Of a stretch of 64,000 bases of DNA, positions 61,376-64,000 are shown in pieces. A program made the position numbers and the translations under genes. The notes beneath the pieces were generated by a model. The model worked only from the letters and a program-made list of their open reading frames with translations. It was not told the DNA's origin and ran no database searches. This stretch comes from Deltaproteobacteria bacterium (GTDB lineage: Bacteria; Desulfobacterota_D; UBA1144; Nemesobacterales; UBA2774), in contig JAJCZS010000022.1 of NCBI GenBank assembly GCA_029262275.1, positions 1-64,000 on the forward strand. Reading direction: 5' to 3'. Positions within the stretch are counted from its first letter, which is position 1. Each line of letters opens with the position of its first letter.

Positions 61376-62017
61376 TCATCTAGGGATGTCATTATTTTCT
61401 CTACCTTCCATGATTTGACGAAATCCCTCTTCACTTATATAGAGTATCGACAGAATACACTTAGAGTTCTCTCCCCTTAGTAATAACTGTATGTCTGATC
61501 CAGGAAGATCCCACTGTGCTGCGTATAGCAGCTCACCATTGCAGACTACGTCACTTGTTTTCTCGGGATCGATTCTCTTGGAAGGGTCTTTCTGCTGTAT
61601 AGTGTCAATAACTGTCCTGCCATACTGTTTTTTAAGCTCTTTCTTAATAATCTCATATTGTTCTATATATTCGTCGTTTGTCTTATGTTCATCTGAAAAG
61701 AAAGAGCTTGCACGGACCAGTTCATCATCTCTAAATGTATATCCTATTTTACTATTCATGCCCATCATTGTTGTGTGATAATCAATCTTTTTGTCTGATT
61801 CAAATACAATCTCTCCCTGTTCATTGCTCTTGACCTCTTCTTTGGACATTCCCCATTTAGCTTTTCTAAAATCATATTCATTATTACCAATATTCTCAGG
61901 ACTAGCTTCGTTTGTGGTTTCTTCCGATTGATCTCTGTTTTGCAGAGGGTTATTTGAGCAGCTGTAGCTAAAAAATATAAATGTAATAAGAACTAAGAAT
62001 TTATAATGATTCTTCAA
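61376..62017 (-). CDS. WGMS-domain lipoprotein
   Basis: 213 aa; TTG start 62017 supported by GGAGATCTGG upstream. Lipobox FFSYSCSNN (Cys near 20), an acidic linker, then the recurring domain YDFRKAKWGMSKEEV (about residue 52 on), with YEIIKKELKKQYGRTV as the second conserved part. Fourth member in the window. Function unknown. Confidence 0.63.
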   Translation of the reverse strand: MKNHYKFLVLITFIFFSYSCSNNPLQNRDQSEETTNEASPENIGNNEYDFRKAKWGMSKEEVKSNEQGEIVFESDKKIDYHTTMMGMNSKIGYTFRDDELVRASSFFSDEHKTNDEYIEQYEIIKKELKKQYGRTVIDTIQQKDPSKRIDPEKTSDVVCNGELLYAAQWDLPGSDIQLLLRGENSKCILSILYISEEGFRQIMEGRENNDIPR

Positions 62018-62081
62018 TCCAGATCTCCTTCTTATATAAATAAATTTAGATGATTGTACCTCACTTTATGGAACTCTAATA

Positions 62082-62495
62082 TTATTGGTCTACGTATTTA
62101 AATTTAGAGCGGATGTTTTGTATATATTCTTTACGATTTTCTCTTATTTTTGCCATCTCTTCGGCAGGGGCTTTAGTGTCAGGGTCATATTTGGCTCCCC
62201 AAACTACAATTTCTAATATTATAGGTACCAAATCAAGACACTTATTGGTGGGAGAATATATAAATTGCTTCTTGTTATCTGGATCTCTTTTTTTGGAGAT
62301 GATTCCTTCACTCTCAAGCTTCTTTAGTCTGTCGGCTAATATATTAGTTGAAATGGCTTCTTCAGATTCTAGAAACTCGTTATAGTGCTTCTTATCAAAA
62401 TGCAGGATGTCTCTGAGTATAAGTAAGCTCCACTTATCTCCGAAGATTTCTAATGAAAAAAATATAGGGCAATTTTTCCCCTCTCCGTCCTTCAT
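62082..62495 (-). CDS. HxlR-family transcriptional regulator
   Basis: 137 aa winged helix: CPIFFSLEIFGDKWSLLILRDIL, then AISTNILADRLKKLESEGIISKK. HxlR proteins often sense electrophiles or thiols through Cys; here the N-terminal GKNCPIFF has a conserved Cys. ATG 62495 lies 6 nt after a predicted -10, so the mRNA may be leaderless. Diverges from a VOC gene with two inverted repeats between. Confidence 0.9.
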   Translation of the reverse strand: MKDGEGKNCPIFFSLEIFGDKWSLLILRDILHFDKKHYNEFLESEEAISTNILADRLKKLESEGIISKKRDPDNKKQFIYSPTNKCLDLVPIILEIVVWGAKYDPDTKAPAEEMAKIRENRKEYIQNIRSKFKYVDQ

Positions 62496-62501
62496 AATAA
62501 A

Positions 62502-62567
62502 ATTATATCAAATAGCTTGCATTTTACAAGTTATTGTGATATTTTTGTTTTGCTTGCATAATGCAAG
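62502..62567. promoter_or_regulatory. HxlR promoter and operator sites
   Basis: Leftward: TTGTAA (62529-62524), 16 bp, TATAAT (62507-62502), 6 nt, ATG. CTTGCATAATGCAAG (62553-62567) is a perfect palindrome around a central A; CTTGCATTTTACAAG (62516-62530) matches it at 12 of 15 positions and overlaps the -35 box. Confidence 0.65.
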
Positions 62568-62587
62568 TAAAAAAATCAGGAGGCAGT

Positions 62588-62956
62588 ATGATGCAAAACA
62601 GAGTCGTATGGTTTGATATACCAGTAAGTGATCTGGATAGGGCAAAAGAGTTCTACTCCAAAGTTTTTGAAGTTGAGTTCATTGACAACGAAATGGGCCC
62701 CAACAGGATGTCGATGTTTCCCTTTGAGCCAGGAATGGCCTCAGGGTGTCTTGTTCAGGGACCTGATTATAAGCCTAGCGCTGAGGGCTCGGTAGTGTAT
62801 TTAAACGGGGGAGAAGATCTCTCTGTGCCGCTATCCAAAGTTGAGGCAGCAGGTGGAAAGGTGGTGCTGGATAAAATGAGTATTGGTGAGTATGGGTTTA
62901 TTGCTTATTTCTTAGATACAGAGGGAAATAAGATAGCTGTACACAGTATGTCTTGA
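62588..62956 (+). CDS. VOC-family protein (glyoxalase-like)
   Basis: 122 aa from ATG 62588 (or 62591), chosen because GGAGG lies directly upstream. VVWFDIPVSDLDRAKEFYSKVFEVEF and FLDTEGNKIAVHS are standard VOC strands and helices; likely metal-binding enzyme or bleomycin-resistance-like binder. Divergent from HxlR, so probably its target. Confidence 0.9.
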   Translation: MMQNRVVWFDIPVSDLDRAKEFYSKVFEVEFIDNEMGPNRMSMFPFEPGMASGCLVQGPDYKPSAEGSVVYLNGGEDLSVPLSKVEAAGGKVVLDKMSIGEYGFIAYFLDTEGNKIAVHSMS

Positions 62957-63035
62957 TAATTTGTAGAGTTAAATCTAGATTGCTTCCGGAAGCAAGTTTT
63001 GTTGTGCAAGCAGATAGTTAGGACTGCTTTCTATA

Positions 63036-63338
63036 CTAGCTGTCCTTAAACATATAGGGAGTTGTACCTTCGGTTAGAATTCTAAAGAACCTTATTATGT
63101 TTACCTCATACATATGTAGAAAACGGGCGAATATTTCAAAGCGTCTGGATGTTAACTTAGATTTACAAAGAACCTCAAGCTGGTCCCCGGTTACCTCTCC
63201 AGAGAGTTCTACCAGTGCCTCTTTTGGCTCTGCCTTATGACCTAGATGAAAATTGCATATTATATTGCCGTCCATGACCATACTGATTTCATCAACGGTT
63301 AAAACAAGGTCGCCAAGCGTAATTGAGTTCTTATCCAT
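63036..63338 (-). CDS. Small hypothetical protein
   Basis: 100 aa, no signal, mixed strands and a C-terminal Arg-rich helix (LTSRRFEIFARFLHMYEVNIIRFFRILTEG). ALVELSGEVTGDQLEVLCKS is a PilZ-like pattern at most. No clear RBS before ATG 63338. Not recognised. Confidence 0.5.
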   Translation of the reverse strand: MDKNSITLGDLVLTVDEISMVMDGNIICNFHLGHKAEPKEALVELSGEVTGDQLEVLCKSKLTSRRFEIFARFLHMYEVNIIRFFRILTEGTTPYMFKDS

Positions 63339-63415
63339 TTTTATGCTCGTTAAAATTCAAAGTTCTATAGAATTTGTAAAGTATTTTATACTACGAGTGA
63401 TTTTATGGCTAGATT

Positions 63416-63619
63416 TTACCTCAGTGGCTGCTCACTTTGAGTTCCAGTTTCTTCAACAAGCTCTGAATCCTCGGCGTTCTGAAAAGACAGTGCATAAACC
63501 AACATAACAACTACGCCTAAAATGATTAGAAGCCACATAGCTTTTTTTCTACCTCTTTGAGAAATACTAGAGCCGCTTTTTGTATTCTGATGATGTTTGC
63601 GTTTTTTAGAGTGCGTCAT
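63416..63619 (-). CDS. Small single-pass membrane protein
   Basis: 67 aa: basic N-terminus (KKRKHHQNTKSGSSISQRGRKK) then one transmembrane helix MWLLIILGVVVMLVYALSF and an acidic C-terminus, so N-in/C-out. AGGAAGAGC precedes the ATG. Lies 15 nt downstream of the next gene on the same strand, an operon likely. Confidence 0.55.
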   Translation of the reverse strand: MTHSKKRKHHQNTKSGSSISQRGRKKAMWLLIILGVVVMLVYALSFQNAEDSELVEETGTQSEQPLR

Positions 63620-63634
63620 TGTATATAGCTCTTC

Positions 63635-64000
63635 CTATTTTATCTTAAGCCCTTCGGAATCATATATTCCTACTTCATCGCCTGATTTTGCATCATATAA
63701 ATAAAAGGAGCTTACTGCTGGATTGTTGGCCTTAAAATCTTTAAGCAATACCTCTAGGATCGCCTGTTTGTCTACATTTGGGGCAGTGTAAAAATGAGCA
63801 GTAACATAGACTTTAGGTGGATTACTTTCTTGATCAATCTTCTCTAGAGTTCCATCTTTGATAAGGTTTTCAACTAAAAGTTGATCTTCTGTCATGCCAG
63901 GTTGTCCCTCAGTTGTGCTTGGAGCCTCGACCTGACTTGTTTGAGAAGACATCATCTCTTGTGATTTATCTGTTGATTTAAAATAAAAGTATCCTGCAAT
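63635..64000 (-). CDS. Partial protein, C-terminal domain like the 59790 lipoprotein
   Basis: The frame is open from the window edge at 64000 through the Met at 63955 to a stop at 63635. Residues before the Met (IAGYFYFKSTDKSQE) look like the end of a transmembrane helix and a linker, so the real start probably lies beyond the window. The domain PPKVYVTAHFYTAPNVDKQA...LYDAKSGDEVGIYDSEGLK is shared with the lipoprotein at 59790. Function unknown. Confidence 0.6.
   Translation of the reverse strand: MAGYFYFKSTDKSQEMMSSQTSQVEAPSTTEGQPGMTEDQLLVENLIKDGTLEKIDQESNPPKVYVTAHFYTAPNVDKQAILEVLLKDFKANNPAVSSFYLYDAKSGDEVGIYDSEGLKIK

Overview
This 64 kb window is chromosomal DNA of a Gram-negative bacterium with modest GC and many TTG/GTG starts. 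Evidence for a Gram-negative, oxygen-exposed lifestyle: lipoproteins with lipobox cysteines, DsbA-type and periplasmic rhodanese proteins, a group III truncated hemoglobin, two animal-type heme peroxidases, and three proteins with IPTLxxWG-type C-terminal sorting signals. Gene content recalls marine or sediment Thermodesulfobacteriota/Dadabacteria-like lineages, but no phylogenetic marker is present, so this placement is a guess. No phage, plasmid, transposase, rRNA or CRISPR array is seen.

Layout. 0-10 kb: a YHYH-like secreted peptide, a DUF4301 gene paired with a possible divergent M49-like gene, an exported WGMT-domain lipoprotein, an overlapping DNA-alkylation repair pair (Ada/AlkA fusion plus Ogt), a DUF938 methyltransferase and a kinase-like phosphotransferase. 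9.7-18 kb: an unusual Trp-repeat secreted protein, tRNA-Arg and tRNA-Ser each with a duplicated 3' end, a heme-oxygenase-like diiron oxygenase, a CopG gene next to a fused HicA-HicB gene, and an S24-like fragment followed by two WGMT-domain genes. 17.8-28 kb: two large Cys-rich surface proteins with sorting signals, a DsbA-like protein, a sigma-54-preceded acidic secreted protein, a heme peroxidase and an MFS pump. 28-36 kb: sulfotransferase, methyltransferase, truncated hemoglobin, DUF389 protein, FG-GAP surface protein, and a candidate sigma-54-driven small RNA. 36.2-40.2 kb: a compact Anbu (ancestral proteasome-like) operon: ATP-grasp, alpha-E, Anbu, transglutaminase. 40-51.5 kb: TetR-controlled SDR, two copies of an operon for tiny secreted FGVQ peptides, SprT-like protease, MFS transporters, and a thaumatin-like/TSP3 protein. 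51.6-64 kb: Ntn amidohydrolase, K+ channel, Kazal lipoprotein, second heme peroxidase, MarR regulator with a rhodanese-DoxX operon, S24 repressor, SRAP protein, cytochrome-like heme protein, HxlR/VOC pair and small membrane proteins.

How parts may work together. The same 14-bp palindrome GTTGCAATTGCAAC occurs four times: twice between the MarR gene and the rhodanese-DoxX operon, and once upstream of each FGVQ-peptide operon (one of these also facing an MFS-cupin operon). This suggests a local MarR regulon linking thiol/oxidant handling, drug efflux and secreted peptides of unknown function, and is the best candidate for an undescribed system here. Three regulators (CopG, TetR, HxlR) have a predicted -10 box ending exactly 6 nt before the start codon with a palindrome in or next to the promoter, suggesting leaderless autoregulated mRNAs.

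All calls are from reading the sequence; no database search was run.
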